64,000 nt of DNA, taken from NCBI RefSeq assembly GCF_007556815.1, contig NZ_CP041745.1, forward strand, positions 3,387,001 to 3,451,000, read 5' to 3'. The notes under the pieces are model-generated. The model had not been told where the DNA came from, made no database searches, and saw only the letters and a program-made list of their open reading frames with translations. This stretch comes from Paraburkholderia megapolitana (GTDB lineage: Bacteria > Pseudomonadota > Gammaproteobacteria > Burkholderiales > Burkholderiaceae). Below are positions 34,621-47,582 of the stretch, piece after piece. The translations under genes were made by a program, and so were the position numbers. How positions within the stretch are numbered: position 1 is the first letter of the stretch; each line of letters begins with the position of its first letter.

Positions 34621-37600
34621 TTCAGTGGTTTCCATGTGCTTACGGGGTTGGCGCGAACGATGAACCCATTCGAGCTCACGCCAACGGAGACGTATTTCGG
34701 GGTACCGTTATATGTGATTTCATACACCGGCGCGGAACCGTTTGTTCCCACCAGCTTGCCTTGGGTAACAGCGTCCATAACAACAGACGGGATGTCAGAC
34801 TGAGCAATACCCTTGTTCGTGAAGTCGACGCCGTGTTCCTCAATAATGTGCTGAAGACCCGCGCTTGACGAACCCGTCTCAAGAAAGACCACCTGCCCGT
34901 CTGCGGCCGTCCCTGTCGCAATAACGTTCTTCGGTGTGAACTTGACGCCATTCGCGGCGAGCGTATCGAGGTCCGCCTGAATGACCACCACCTTTCCGGC
35001 AGTTGCTGCTTCGGCCGCTGCTTCGCCTGCCGCACCTTTACCAACGCCCATCGTTGCGAGTATTGACACAAGCAATTCTGCGTTGGCCCCAATCTGGTCA
35101 CCCGACGTATAAGGGGCCTTCAGGCTATCCAGCGAAATATAGCCGGGATCGCCTGGACTAGCCAGGGGGCCGCCATTTGGCAAATTGATGATGCCCGTCG
35201 CTACGTCGACCGCGCCGTTCCGGACGCCAGCGGCCAAGTTGTTCATTGCGGTTTGTGCTGCAGCCTGGTCGCTGGCCAATTGCGCCTGGAAACCGGCGAG
35301 TCTTTCTTTCGCGCTTTTGTCGCCAGTGTCTGAATTCTCGTTGTAGAGATCAACGTTCGATGCCATTGCTGCTCCCGTACTGCCTCCCAGCAAAGCACCG
35401 CCTAACCCAGCAACAATATTTCCGCTGATATTTCCAATCAACGAGGAGCCCGTCGCGCCGCTTATCGCGTCGGCCAACTGGTTGGTCTGGTTAGCGAGTT
35501 TCGACGACAGCCCTGCGCCCAGGGCACCACCTGCAGCTGTGAACACGCTGCCGCCTCCGAGACCACCAATCAGCGCACCGCCGCCGGCTTGCAACAAAGC
35601 CCGCGAATTGCCACCTTCCATCCACTGGCTAGCCTCAGTCAGCGCCGCCGCCTCTGCGGCCAGATCGCCTTTGTCCTTCGCTGTTTGCGCTGCGTCGAGA
35701 GCTGCATCGCGCTTCGCATCCGCGTACGCTCCAATGCCCTGCGATACTGTCTGCCCAGCCGCCTGCGCCGCATTCATCATGTCCGACTGCTGCGATAGCA
35801 GGTTGTTGACATCCGGCGTCTTCGACACGGCCCCGTTCAGGTTCGACGTATCGCGATTCAGGCTCGTCACATCCTGCGTCTGACCCGCGCCGTTCGTGAC
35901 GTTGATCGTGCCCGCGCTGATGGCGCTCTTCGTCGTCGCGCTCTGGTCACCGTTGGCGTCCTGCGACATCATAGGCGTCACACCGCCCGAGCCGGAAACT
36001 GAGCCTGGTCCTGTCGCTTTGCCAGTAATGCCAACACCCACACCCGCGCTAAACCCGTTGCTCGTCGCACTGTAGTGCGACTGGTCCTGGATATCGCTGA
36101 AGCTCAGCGTGCCCGTCGTGAGGCTGTTTTTCGAGGTATCGGCAGTACTGGCAATCTCCGCACCCTTGAGGTCGGTATTGCCTTTCACGTTGATATCAAA
36201 GCCACCACTACCCGCCTGGATACCCGCCTGCTCGTTCACGCCCGCGTAGTTCGAATCTGCGTGACCGTTCTGCGCAGTGAAGCTTGCGCTACCACCGGCC
36301 TGGCTAATACTGAATCCACCGCCCGAACTGCTCTGATGCGCCGCGCTCACGGTCGTGTCCTGCACGCTCGCGATATTCAGGTTGCCGCCCACATCGGCCG
36401 CCACGTGATTACCACTCACGTCCGCGCCGACAATGTTCGTATCGCCCCCCGAGATGATCGACACATTGTTCACCGCAGTGACGTGCGTGTTGTTCTGCAT
36501 CGCAGCGTCGGAGTTTGCGTCGCCATGCGCATTCGACATCGAGGCGGACACGCCAACGCCTTGGGTCCCGACCGATACGCCAACGCTTGCACTACTCGAG
36601 CTGTTCGAACTGCGTGTCGAATCTGTATTTGTCGTGTTGACGAGGTTCACCTGGTTCTTCGCATCCAGCAGGACGTTGTTCCCGCTGACGTCCGAACCTG
36701 CGATCGTCACGTTACCGCTTCCCGGCGTACCATTGCCGGTTGCGACGAAACTCGTCGTTCCACCGGCTTTCACGGTCGAACCCATCTGCGTCGTCTGGTC
36801 CTCGCTAGAGACACTCTTGCTCTGGCTCGTTCCGAAACTCAGCTGTACGCCAATGCTTGGCTCCTGCCCAGGTTTAGCCCCATTCACAAGCTTTGACGCG
36901 TCGTATGCCGCCGTCGCTGCATCGCCCGCCGCAGCGATCCCGTGCAGCGCCGCGGCACGCCCGTCACCCGCGCCACTACTAATAGCCTGCGACTGCTGGA
37001 TCGAGTTGTTAATCGCATCGCCAACGCTACCCGAAAGCCCGAGCGTGAAGCCACTCGTCTTCGTTTCGTGCGTCTCGTCGTGATGACTCGTACCCGTTGC
37101 CGCGTCGACGGTGACATTTGCCGCCTTACCCGTCACATCCTGCGTCGCGATGACGTCGCTGCCAGTGATATGCAGGTTGTTACCCGCCGTCATCGTTACA
37201 CTGCCATTCGTGCTACCAACCAGACTGCCGTTCTGCGTCACCGAACTGTCGTGCGTCGTGTCCTTCGTATCGCTGCTGCCGTAGTTGACACTGACACCGC
37301 CGCCGCCGAGCGCACCGAGTCCCGACTTCTGCTCCTCATGAAAATGACTGCTCTGACTCGTATCCTGTGTAGTGGTGATATTCAGGTCATGCCCCGCCGA
37401 CAGCGCCATATCGCCCGTCGAGGCAACAGTTGACCCCGCAACCGTCAAGTCATGTCCAGCAGCGCCACTGACCGTCTCACCCGAAACCGTCGAACCAACA
37501 GAATTCACCTGATGCGACGACGCACTATCGGTAGTCTTGTCACTCGACAGAAACCCCGAATGATTAACCTGTTCCCAGCTCTGCGAATCGTGCGTTTCGC

Positions 37601-38834
37601 TGACCGCACCGACGTTGATGTCCCCGGTAGCCGCCATCGTCGTCGCCCCGCCGCTGCTAGTGCCATTAGCCTGCGTAGACCCTGTCGTAGCACTCGAACC
37701 GAGCACACTAAGATTGCCGGCGCCCTTCGGCGCATCGGAAGCTGCGCTAACGCCGTACTGCGACAACAACGCACCGGCCGTGCCCGTCTGCCCCGCACCA
37801 AGCGTCAAGTTGTTGCCGGCATTCACGTTGCTGCCCTGCACCGTCTCGTCGTAACTCGAGCCCGTATGCTTAGCCTCGCTGCCACCGAGCGACTGCTCGT
37901 GATGCGACTGCGTATCGGTAGCAGCCGTCACCGTAAGATTGTTGCCCGCGATCAGGTTCGCGTTGCCACCGGCCTTCACGGTCGCATCCGTAAGCGTCGT
38001 GTCGCCTCCAGACACGGTGGTTAAACTGCCGCCCGTCGTGATCGTGCTGCCAACGTTCCGAGTCGTGCTGGTATGCCCGCCGTTCAACCCATCGTTCGTA
38101 CCCGCATCCTGCGTCGCGGTCAGCGTCGTCGTACCGATATCGATGTTTCGACCCGCACCGACGAACGTACTGTTACCCGACTGGATCGAGGCACCGGCCA
38201 GATTCACATCGCGCCCGGCCAGCACCACTGCGTCGCCGGTCGCCGAAATCACCCCGGTCGCAAGTGTCCCCTGGGAAGACGCGCTGGACGTGAAGCCATC
38301 TTCGTGCAGTGTGTTCGAGACGCTCGCGACCGCCGTCTCGTTGATCACATCGCGTCCGGCCTGCACCACGGTCTGCACGCCGCCAATCTGGCCACTCACG
38401 TTGCGAACGTCCTGTACCGCTGCGACCACGGTCGAACCGCCGCTACCGATCACGCCGCTATTGACAATGTTGTTGCCCAGCACCGTCGTCGCCACGTCGC
38501 CGACGATATGTCCGCTGTTGTTCACGTCACCGGTCGCATTCAGACTCACCGAATTGCCTGCGACGATCGCGCCGCTGTGCTGCAAGTCGACGGTATCGCT
38601 CTTCGCCAGATAGACCGTCGGAACCAGCACGGTTTGCTGCGAGCCGTTCGGCAGTGTGACCGTCTGCGATACGAGCCACACCATGTCGGTCGTGAGCTGC
38701 TGCATTTGCGCACCGCTCAGTGCGACGCCGGGCGTAAGGCCGAACTCCTTGCTGTAGCTGACGCCGTTGTTCATCAGCGCCTTGTACTCGTCCATGTTGA
38801 ATGGGTAACAACAATTCGGCGTTCCAGCTTGCAA
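34617..38834 (-). pseudogene. cdiA: CdiA/BcpA exoprotein lacking its N-terminal half
   Basis: A 1405-codon open frame of a filamentous-haemagglutinin-type CDI exoprotein. Present: FHA-type region (KEFGLTPGVALSGAQMQQLT onward), long FHA-2 repeats of GGDTTL/AGNNL/GSDV type, a pretoxin stretch (GNISGNIVAGLGGALL), the variant LYN motif NVDLYN at residue 1160, and a 246-residue C-terminal toxin region with LQHIIEEHG and SDIPSVVMDAV, suggestive of a BECR-type RNase. Missing: signal peptide, two-partner secretion domain and about half the shaft. The first 12 or so codons are antisense to a secretin gene, so the ATG at 38834 is fortuitous. Export is not expected; the gene may serve as a donor of toxin sequence. 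Confidence 0.88.
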
Positions 38835-39415
38835 TGAGTGTGCTTGGCGGGCGCGTAGGAGCTTCGCTGAACGTCGGGAGTATCCACGACACAGACAACG
38901 CGATACGGCTGTCTGTGGGCGGTTTTAGCGCGGCGCTGGCTGCGTTGAACAGCGATTCGCGGTTCAAGGTGCTGACGTCGCCTAACCTGCGTGTGCGTTC
39001 GGGTGACACGGCAAGCCTGAACGTTGGTGAGTCGGTGCCGGTCATTGGGTCGGTGTCGTATCCGAGTGCGTCGGCCGCGCCTGTGCAGAGCGTCCAGTAT
39101 CAGGATGCGGGTGTGATTTTTCAGGTACAGCCGACCGTGAAGCGCGACACGATAGATCTGCACCTCGTTGAGGAAATCAGCAGTTTCGTCAAGACGACGA
39201 CGGGCGTGAACGATTCACCAACCAAGGACACGCGTAAGGTGGAAAGCTCGTTCAGTGTGGCCGATGGTGACGTGCTGCTGATTGGCGGGCTGACGCAGGA
39301 TCAGGACACACGTGTGAATAGTGGTTTGTCGTTTCTGCCGCGCTGGATGGCAGGGCATACAGCGACGACGGCGAAAACCGAAATCCTGTTGTTACTGCAG
39401 GTTCAGAAAATTTAG
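38801..39415 (+). pseudogene. C-terminal fragment of a secretin (type II/IV pilus or filamentous phage type)
   Basis: About 205 codons of a secretin domain: SDSRFKVLTSPNLRVRSGDT, ASLNVGESVPVIGSVSY, QYQDAGVIFQVQPTV, VADGDVLLIGGLTQDQDT and a hydrophobic C-terminus ILLLLQVQKI. This is the outer-membrane ring part of the GspD/PilQ/pIV superfamily; the style fits filamentous-phage or pilus secretins of Burkholderia. The N-domains and signal peptide are absent. It begins at the same point where cdiA loses its 5' half, in the opposite direction, so both genes were broken by one rearrangement. Confidence 0.82.
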
Positions 39416-39568
39416 TGCTGTGCGTACAAGATCGGATAGGGCCTGTGCTTTCAGGATATGTTATGCGCGCGGATAGCTGGACTGCCAACTACAACGGTTC
39501 GCCGAACGGAGTAACGGGTACTAACACTAGCGCGGAACAGAGGCATTGCGGCAGGCGAGCACCCCTCA

Positions 39569-40333
39569 CTAATCAGGATATTTATATTGAGCAATTCCCG
39601 GAAGATCACCGATATATTCGTGGAGTCCTGTATGAATAACAGTGACATTTGTCGCGCCAAGCAAAGTACCTCCATTACTTATAACCGATTTACAAAATGC
39701 GAGATCCTCCCCAAGGCCAGGTTTGGACTGAAAAAATGACTCGCATAGCAGTCCGCCATATTCGCTCACATAGTATGAAGTAAGATTTCCTACTTTTCGA
39801 AGACGCTCGAAACATGAGCGTGAGATAAGCATAAGCCCTGTACCAACAGCATCAATAGGAGTCAACTCTCGCCCGATAGGTAAAGTTGTACCGTTGTTTG
39901 GCATGACAAACATACCATCATAGTTACCGCCAAGATGAGCCAAGTGTGCGGGATCAATATCAGGATTTGCCAGTACAGTTTTCTTAATGCGAGACCAATC
40001 TATTTTTCGCCTTGGATATATCACCCCGACCACATCCGCGTCGTTGGCTCGCTCAAACATTGAAATTACCTCGTCGACATTGAAGCCCATGTCATCATCG
40101 ATAAAAAATATATGCGAGCAATTTGTTTGATTTAAAAACATACTAACCAGTAAATTTCTTGCGTGATCTATTGGGCTAATTCCATTGACAATTTTAATTT
40201 CAAATTCGAATCCCTTGGAGTGGCATTTTGCCTGTAACTCCAAAATAGATTGAACGTAAACCGTCGTAGCCATAGCCCGTAGACTCGGAGTGGCGACGCA
40301 GATGGAAAATTTTTCTACCTTATTGGCTCCCAT
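39569..40333 (-). CDS. Glycosyltransferase-like protein, GT-A fold
   Basis: 254 residues from ATG 40333, preceded by AAGGTGAG. The nucleotide-sugar metal site IFFIDDDMGFNVDEVISMF (DDD) lies near residue 85, and HARNLLVSMFL and AVGTGLMLISRSCFERLR fit GT2-like enzymes that use a conserved DxD. The codon use is AT-rich compared with the core genes, consistent with transfer. The acceptor is unknown; no other sugar-synthesis gene is nearby in the island. Confidence 0.75.
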   Translation of the reverse strand: MGANKVEKFSICVATPSLRAMATTVYVQSILELQAKCHSKGFEFEIKIVNGISPIDHARNLLVSMFLNQTNCSHIFFIDDDMGFNVDEVISMFERANDADVVGVIYPRRKIDWSRIKKTVLANPDIDPAHLAHLGGNYDGMFVMPNNGTTLPIGRELTPIDAVGTGLMLISRSCFERLRKVGNLTSYYVSEYGGLLCESFFQSKPGLGEDLAFCKSVISNGGTLLGATNVTVIHTGLHEYIGDLPGIAQYKYPD

Positions 40334-40858
40334 AGTTCTCACCTTAAAATTACCTTATCATAAAATTTATACACCACGCATTTCGACTTTAATTTCCATT
40401 ATTAGATATATATTGAATATCCAATTGATTTTTCCTCAATTTTATATTACCTCAATTTTATATACAGCGAGAAGTTAAATATTCATTTTCCAGACGATGG
40501 ATGAGGAGAATGGACAGCTGGCGATCAGACGATAGACAAGAAACCGCCCGCTAGAGATAACATGAGTGGCTATGGCGGTTTGTCGCCGGAGTGGCTGTCC
40601 CTTGATTCCAGTAAAACTATATCACCAATTTCGAGAAGCGAGCAATCTCCTCAAAAAAATTGGAATAGATTTGCTTTTTACTGATAAATCGATCAATGCG
40701 CAAGTTATTTTACACACGATCGATTTAATCCAGATCGTCACACTTCCCACTCCATTATCGCCCAACTTGAAAACAGCAAAATTACCCAATTAATTACAAA
40801 GTGAATCTTGCCTGCTTTCAGTTGGACATGAACGGGAGTGTATTACACAATCGGCCAA
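40334..40858. other. AT-rich gap in the island
   Basis: 525 bp with strong A+T bias and no convincing gene. A 75-codon plus-strand frame at 40566-40793 has an unlikely composition and no ribosome-binding site, and the minus strand also reads open for about 50 codons. It may hold remnants of an insertion or phage segment. Confidence 0.35.
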
Positions 40859-41206
40859 CTATGAATTGCAAGAAATGCTCGTGGTGGCCTCTGCGTATGA
40901 GCTTCCGGAGCTGGGTGCCGTCCCAGCCGGCACACGTGCTGTCACTGTCGCCCATCCTCCGCCGGTCCGAAACGCCGAATCAGGGCACGATACTTGAACG
41001 CTCGTGCCGCTTAGATATGTTAAATTTACATTAGCCCCGAGCCATTCATACGCAGTAACCGATGGGATACCCGTGGCAGTGCAAGTAATTGAGCTGCCCG
41101 CGGCAGTGCAGGTAAGGACTGGACTATAAATAGTTTGAGCTTTTGAGGGAATACTAACAAAAGCCAACGTACCGCATGCAATCACTGAAAAGATTACTGA
41201 TTTCAT
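40859..41206 (-). CDS. Small secreted protein, Ig-like character
   Basis: 115 residues from ATG 41206, with GAGGAA upstream. A signal peptide ends at SKAQT (about residue 25). The mature part is Ser/Thr-rich with cysteines (VLTCTAAGSSITCTATGIPS, VQVSCPDS, TSISCNS) and the beta-strand rhythm of an Ig-like or PKD-like domain (AYEWLGANVNLTYLSG). No family named with certainty. An adhesin or extracellular accessory protein is possible. Confidence 0.6.
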   Translation of the reverse strand: MKSVIFSVIACGTLAFVSIPSKAQTIYSPVLTCTAAGSSITCTATGIPSVTAYEWLGANVNLTYLSGTSVQVSCPDSAFRTGGGWATVTARVPAGTAPSSGSSYAEATTSISCNS

Positions 41207-42076
41207 GTTATTCCTCACAAATAGATTAACTAGAAAAGTACATCAACTACGCCCCACCCTCTCTCGATGACCACATAAAATCGCTCTAAATATCGACGTA
41301 TGCGTAATTTCTAATTTTCGAGAGATGATCAAATGAAATCGCTTTATTAAACACCTTCGTTAATCAAGTATCGAGGCTAGCACGAAACTAAAATTGACAA
41401 TTATAAATATTGTAAAATCATACAAGGAGATCTATTTTAATTATTAAATCAAATAAAGTACCCAGTGCCGCTGGCATTGAAAATAGCCATCAATCCGATG
41501 AAAATGATCGTGCTTCACTTCACTTCATAACGTATTTGCCACAACAAAATGATGCTGCTTCACGGTCTTGCTAGTGTCAACTGCAGCTTAGAAGTGACCC
41601 ACTTGGATCGTTGGGCTATTTTCAATGTGCTGCTGACACGATGAGACGGCTCTTGTCGGTCGTTGTCCCTTCCGCACCTTTGAAACAGTGGTCACGTGAC
41701 GGTATAAGTGTCCGTCGCGAGTGAACCAATTCGATTGACGGCTTCCTCGATGTTCGTCCACAGGTGTGAAGGTTGTTCATGGTGTCCGTGGCGCCATGAT
41801 TGCCAGCGTAAACGGGTCCGCCGTTGCCCGATCGTTCTAGCGGTCACCGGTCGCACACATGTGCCCCGATCGTAGGCACTTTTTTGATGATCGATGAGCA
41901 TATTGTTAGCAGTCTTAAGCAATGATTGCTGTCTATACCAATTTCCATCAACGCGAATTCCGTCAAGGGCGCGCAGCGGCGAAGCGAACCCTTTACGGCC
42001 ACGGAAAAAGATACGCTCGGCACTGGGGAAGGGGCTGGCCTCACCTGCCCCTTCCCCATGCGATACGCGGGGCGTC
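41207..42076. other. Island segment without recognisable genes
   Basis: 870 bp. The left half (41207-41560) is very AT-rich. The right half is GC-rich and holds short open frames on both strands that I could not assign; one minus-strand frame ends EEAVNRIGSLATDTYTVT at 41692 and may be the end of a lost gene. An 11-bp hairpin lies at 42025-42057 just after the recombinase gene. Confidence 0.35.
42025..42057 (-). terminator. Hairpin downstream of the serine recombinase gene
   Basis: GGGGAAGGGGC (42025-42035) pairs perfectly with GCCCCTTCCCC (42047-42057), 11-nt loop, 20 bp after the recombinase stop. There is no T-tract, so termination would be weak; it could also be part of a recombination site. 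Confidence 0.4.
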
Positions 42077-42661
42077 TCAGTCGTTCAGAAGACTCGGCTG
42101 TGCCGTTTGTTCGGCCCGATACACCGCGCGTTTGATACTCGACAGGTGGACACCGTGTTCGTGCGCTAACGCGGTCAGCGTGTAGCGTCCTGTGCGCCAT
42201 TGCTTCACTGCCCTCGCCTCCTCATGAGCTTCGAGGCTTCGCGGCCTGCCCAAACGAATCCCGCGACGCTTCGCGGCCTGCATTCCACTCTTCGTCCGCT
42301 CACGAATCATCTCGCGTTCGAACTCAGCAAACGCCCCGAGCATTTGCAGCATCAGCCGACCGGCCGGCGTGTTCGTGTCGATGTGTTCGGTCAGGCTTTC
42401 GAAGTTCGACCCGCGATCCTGCAGGCGGTCAATGATCGTGAGGAGATGCTTAAGTGATCGTGCGATGCGGTCGAGCTTGTAGACGACGAGTGTGTCGCCA
42501 CGCTTGAGATTTCGGAGGAGTTTGTCTAGGACAGGTCGGCGCAGAGTAGCGCCGGACCGTTTTTCTTCGTGAATCAACTCGACGCCGGATTTTCGGAGCG
42601 CGTCGAGTTGTGCGCGGGTTTCCTGCTCTTGCGTGGATACTCTCGCGTAACCTATTCTCAT
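42077..42661 (-). CDS. Serine recombinase (resolvase/invertase family)
   Basis: 194 residues. The N-terminal catalytic domain begins MRIGYARVSTQEQ with the nucleophile Ser9, followed by VVYKLDRIARSLKHLL and GRLMLQMLGAFAEFEREMIRERT, all conserved in Hin/Gin/Tn3-type small serine recombinases. The C-terminal helix-turn-helix is RYTLTALAHEHGVHLSSIKRAVYR. It lies 64 bp from the 3' end of tRNA-Ser at the right border of the island. It may invert or resolve local DNA; its crossover sites were not identified. Confidence 0.92.
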   Translation of the reverse strand: MRIGYARVSTQEQETRAQLDALRKSGVELIHEEKRSGATLRRPVLDKLLRNLKRGDTLVVYKLDRIARSLKHLLTIIDRLQDRGSNFESLTEHIDTNTPAGRLMLQMLGAFAEFEREMIRERTKSGMQAAKRRGIRLGRPRSLEAHEEARAVKQWRTGRYTLTALAHEHGVHLSSIKRAVYRAEQTAQPSLLND

Positions 42662-42724
42662 TTTTTCTTTTGTAAGGGTTGGCCTTACGCAAGATTAAAC
42701 AAAAAATGAAAACGGCGTTTTCTT

Positions 42725-42815
42725 TGGCGGAAAGGGTGGGATTCGAACCCACGGTACAGCATAACTGTACACCGGATTTCGAGTCCGGCGCATTCGACCA
42801 CTCTGCCACCTTTCC
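42725..42815 (-). tRNA. tRNA-Ser (anticodon CGA)
   Basis: A complete class II tRNA on the minus strand: acceptor GGAAAGG (42815-42809) pairs with CCTTTCC, followed by discriminator G and encoded CCA (42727-42725). The anticodon stem CCGGA/TCCGG carries loop CTCGAAA, so the anticodon is CGA (decodes UCG). A long variable arm (GTACAG...CTGTAC) and the TTCGAAT T-loop confirm tRNA-Ser. The 3' end faces the accessory island, a common integration position. Confidence 0.97.
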
Positions 42816-42979
42816 GGCTTGAATAGCGTTGATATTGATAGAGAAATCGCACCACAAACTACGTTGATTCTCGATCATTCAACCGCTTCGCCAAACGGGT
42901 CGCTGTTTGGCGAAGCGAAGATTATAGAACAGTTGAGACCGGATTCCAAGCCATTTTTGCCCGACGAACGCCGTCGGAC

Positions 42980-45692
<2,713 letters not shown>

Positions 45693-45955
45693 GGCGTTTT
45701 GGGGATAATCTCGGCTTTCCGGACAAACCTTGCCCGGACCCGCCGCCCGTTTGCGGGCGACATCGAATGCAGCGGACCGGGCGGATGTCGGCAGAGGTCA
45801 GCGAACCTCGGTGGACAGGCGGCCGGCAGGTACAGTCGTGCATTATGACAGCCGCGGCGCGAGCCTGAGCCGGAGCGGCAGCAGATCGATCGCAGCGCGC
45901 CGGGTGCCGGGCGCCGGGCGCAGCGTGTACCCGGGTGCCGGGCCGCGCACCGGAC
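45693..45955. promoter_or_regulatory. Divergent promoter region rarA / permease
   Basis: A GC-rich spacer between the rarA start and the heptamer repeat. No ORF of protein character. It contains several short G/C palindromes (CCGGGTGCCGGGCGCCGGGC type). I looked for a THI-box riboswitch, expected before many cytX genes, and could not establish one. Confidence 0.35.
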
Positions 45956-46100
45956 GGCTTGCGGCTTGCGGCTTGCGGCTTGCGGCTTGCGGCTTGCGGC
46001 TTGCGGCTTGCGGCTTGCGGCTTGGCTTGCGGCTTGCGGCTTGCGGCTTGCGGCTTGCGGCTTGCGGCTTGCGGCTTGCGGCTTGCGGCTTGCGGCTTGC
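45956..46100. repeat. Heptanucleotide tandem repeat (GGCTTGC), 20 full copies
   Basis: Nine perfect GGCTTGC units (45956-46018), one 5-nt partial unit GGCTT (46019-46023), then eleven perfect units (46024-46100). The array ends about 100 bp before the start of the CytX-type permease gene and lies in its leader or promoter region. Identical 7-bp units mutate by slippage, so copy number should vary between strains. Confidence 0.97.
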
Positions 46101-46201
46101 GGCAGGCCAGACTATAGACCGGGCCACTGCACGCCGGCAGTCTCCGAGGCAATGCCGGCACAAGCCCGACACAAGACACAACAAGACAGGACCAGCACAC
46201 G

Positions 46202-47521
46202 ATGACAGAAGACCAGCACGCCGGCGCCGCCGGTCCCACCTACGCTCCGCTCACTCCCGTGCCCGACGCACGACGCGCGTTCCGCACCGGCGACGCCTTC
46301 GCGCTGTGGTTCTCGCTCGGCATCGGGCTACTGGTCGCGCAAGCGGGCGCACTGCTGGTGCCCGGGCTGGCATTACCGCTTGCGCTCGCGGCAATCGGTC
46401 TCGGCACCGTGATCGGCGTCGTACTGCTCGCCCTGGCCGGTGTGATCGGCACGGACACGGGGCTCGCAGCGATGTCGTCGCTGCGCCCGACGCTCGGCGT
46501 ACGCGGCGCCTCGATACCGGCCGTGCTGAATGCGGTGCAACTGGTCGGCTGGGGCTCGTTCGAAGTGATCGTCATGCGCGATTCCGCCGATGCGCTCGCG
46601 AAGCAGGCGTTCAACCTGTCGATGCCGCTCGTCTGGACCGTACTCTTCGGTCTACTGGCGACACTGCTCGCGATCAGCGGTCCTCTGTCGTTCGTCCGGC
46701 GTTTTCTGCGCACGTGGGGCATCTGGCTGCTGCTCGCGGGTGCGGCCTGGCTCACGTGGAGTCTGCTCGCGCGACACGATCTTGCAGCGCTGATGCGCCG
46801 CCCAGGCACCGGCGAGATGCCGTTCGGAGGCGCCGTCGATCTGGTCGTCGCAATGCCGCTCTCATGGCTGCCGCTGATCGCCGATTACACACGCTTCGGC
46901 CGACGCCCCGGCGAAACCTTCCGCGGCACGCTGTTCGGCTACGGCATTGCTAACCTGTGGTTCTATGCGCTCGGCGCCGTGTACGGTCTCGCAGCGGGCG
47001 GCGGCGATGCGCTGCTGACCACCGCACTCGCGCAGGCCGGCGGCGGCCTTGCACTGCTGCTGGTACTGATCGACGAAATCGATAACGCGTTTGCCGACAT
47101 TCACTCGGCGGCGGTATCGACGGGGACGTTCTGGACGCGAGCGGGCGTACCGTTGTTATCGGCCGGGTTCGGTGCGCTGTGCACGCTGATCGCGCTGCTG
47201 GTACCGATGGCGAAGTATCAGAACTTCCTGTTGCTGATCGGCTCGGTATTCGCGCCGCTGTTCGGTGTCGTGCTGGCCGATCACTTCATCGTGCGCAAGC
47301 GCCGCATCGAAGCCGCTGCGCTAGCGGACCTGCGCGGGCGTTACGCGTTCTCTGGCGGCTGGCATGTGAGCGCGTTCGCCGCGTGGGCGATCGGCATCGC
47401 CGCCTATCACGCGATCAACCAGTGGCTACCGAATCTCGGCGCGACGTTGCCCGCGCTCGCGATCGGCGCACTCGGTTATCTGGCGTTGGTGTCGGTGCGC
47501 ACGCGGACTTACGCGGCGTAG
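46202..47521 (+). CDS. cytX: CytX-like nucleobase/hydroxymethylpyrimidine permease (NCS1 family)
   Basis: 439 residues, 12 membrane helices, NCS1/CodB family. LVVAMPLSWLPLIADYTRFG is the characteristic helix 6 segment, and ALWFSLGIGLLVAQAGALLV and NAVQLVGWGSFEVIVMRDSA fit the putative hydroxymethylpyrimidine transporter CytX. It probably imports a pyrimidine precursor such as HMP or cytosine. AGGA precedes the ATG. The symbol is by family resemblance; cytosine transport (CodB) is the alternative. Confidence 0.8.
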   Translation: MTEDQHAGAAGPTYAPLTPVPDARRAFRTGDAFALWFSLGIGLLVAQAGALLVPGLALPLALAAIGLGTVIGVVLLALAGVIGTDTGLAAMSSLRPTLGVRGASIPAVLNAVQLVGWGSFEVIVMRDSADALAKQAFNLSMPLVWTVLFGLLATLLAISGPLSFVRRFLRTWGIWLLLAGAAWLTWSLLARHDLAALMRRPGTGEMPFGGAVDLVVAMPLSWLPLIADYTRFGRRPGETFRGTLFGYGIANLWFYALGAVYGLAAGGGDALLTTALAQAGGGLALLLVLIDEIDNAFADIHSAAVSTGTFWTRAGVPLLSAGFGALCTLIALLVPMAKYQNFLLLIGSVFAPLFGVVLADHFIVRKRRIEAAALADLRGRYAFSGGWHVSAFAAWAIGIAAYHAINQWLPNLGATLPALAIGALGYLALVSVRTRTYAA

Positions 47522-47582
47522 CGCGGTAGCGTGCGAGACGCCGGGCAGCAGACGCCCGGCGCAAAATCTGCGGAAAATGCGT

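Noticed and set aside
34617..38834. cdiA as a complete gene starting at 38834
   Set aside because: The first codons are the antisense of the secretin fragment, and there is no signal peptide or two-partner secretion domain, so the start is accidental.
40566..40793. A 75-codon plus-strand frame in the island
   Set aside because: No ribosome-binding site, odd composition, and the opposite strand is equally open over part of it; it cannot be assigned to either strand.
45956..46100. Regular short repeats considered as a CRISPR array
   Set aside because: The units are contiguous heptamers without spacers and there are no cas genes; it is a simple tandem repeat.
45700..46201. A TPP (THI-box) riboswitch before the CytX-type permease gene
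   Set aside because: The conserved CUGAGA and the GAACCUGAUC-type strings are absent; only a weak CAATGCCGGC segment near 46150 recalls the 3' part. Not enough to call.
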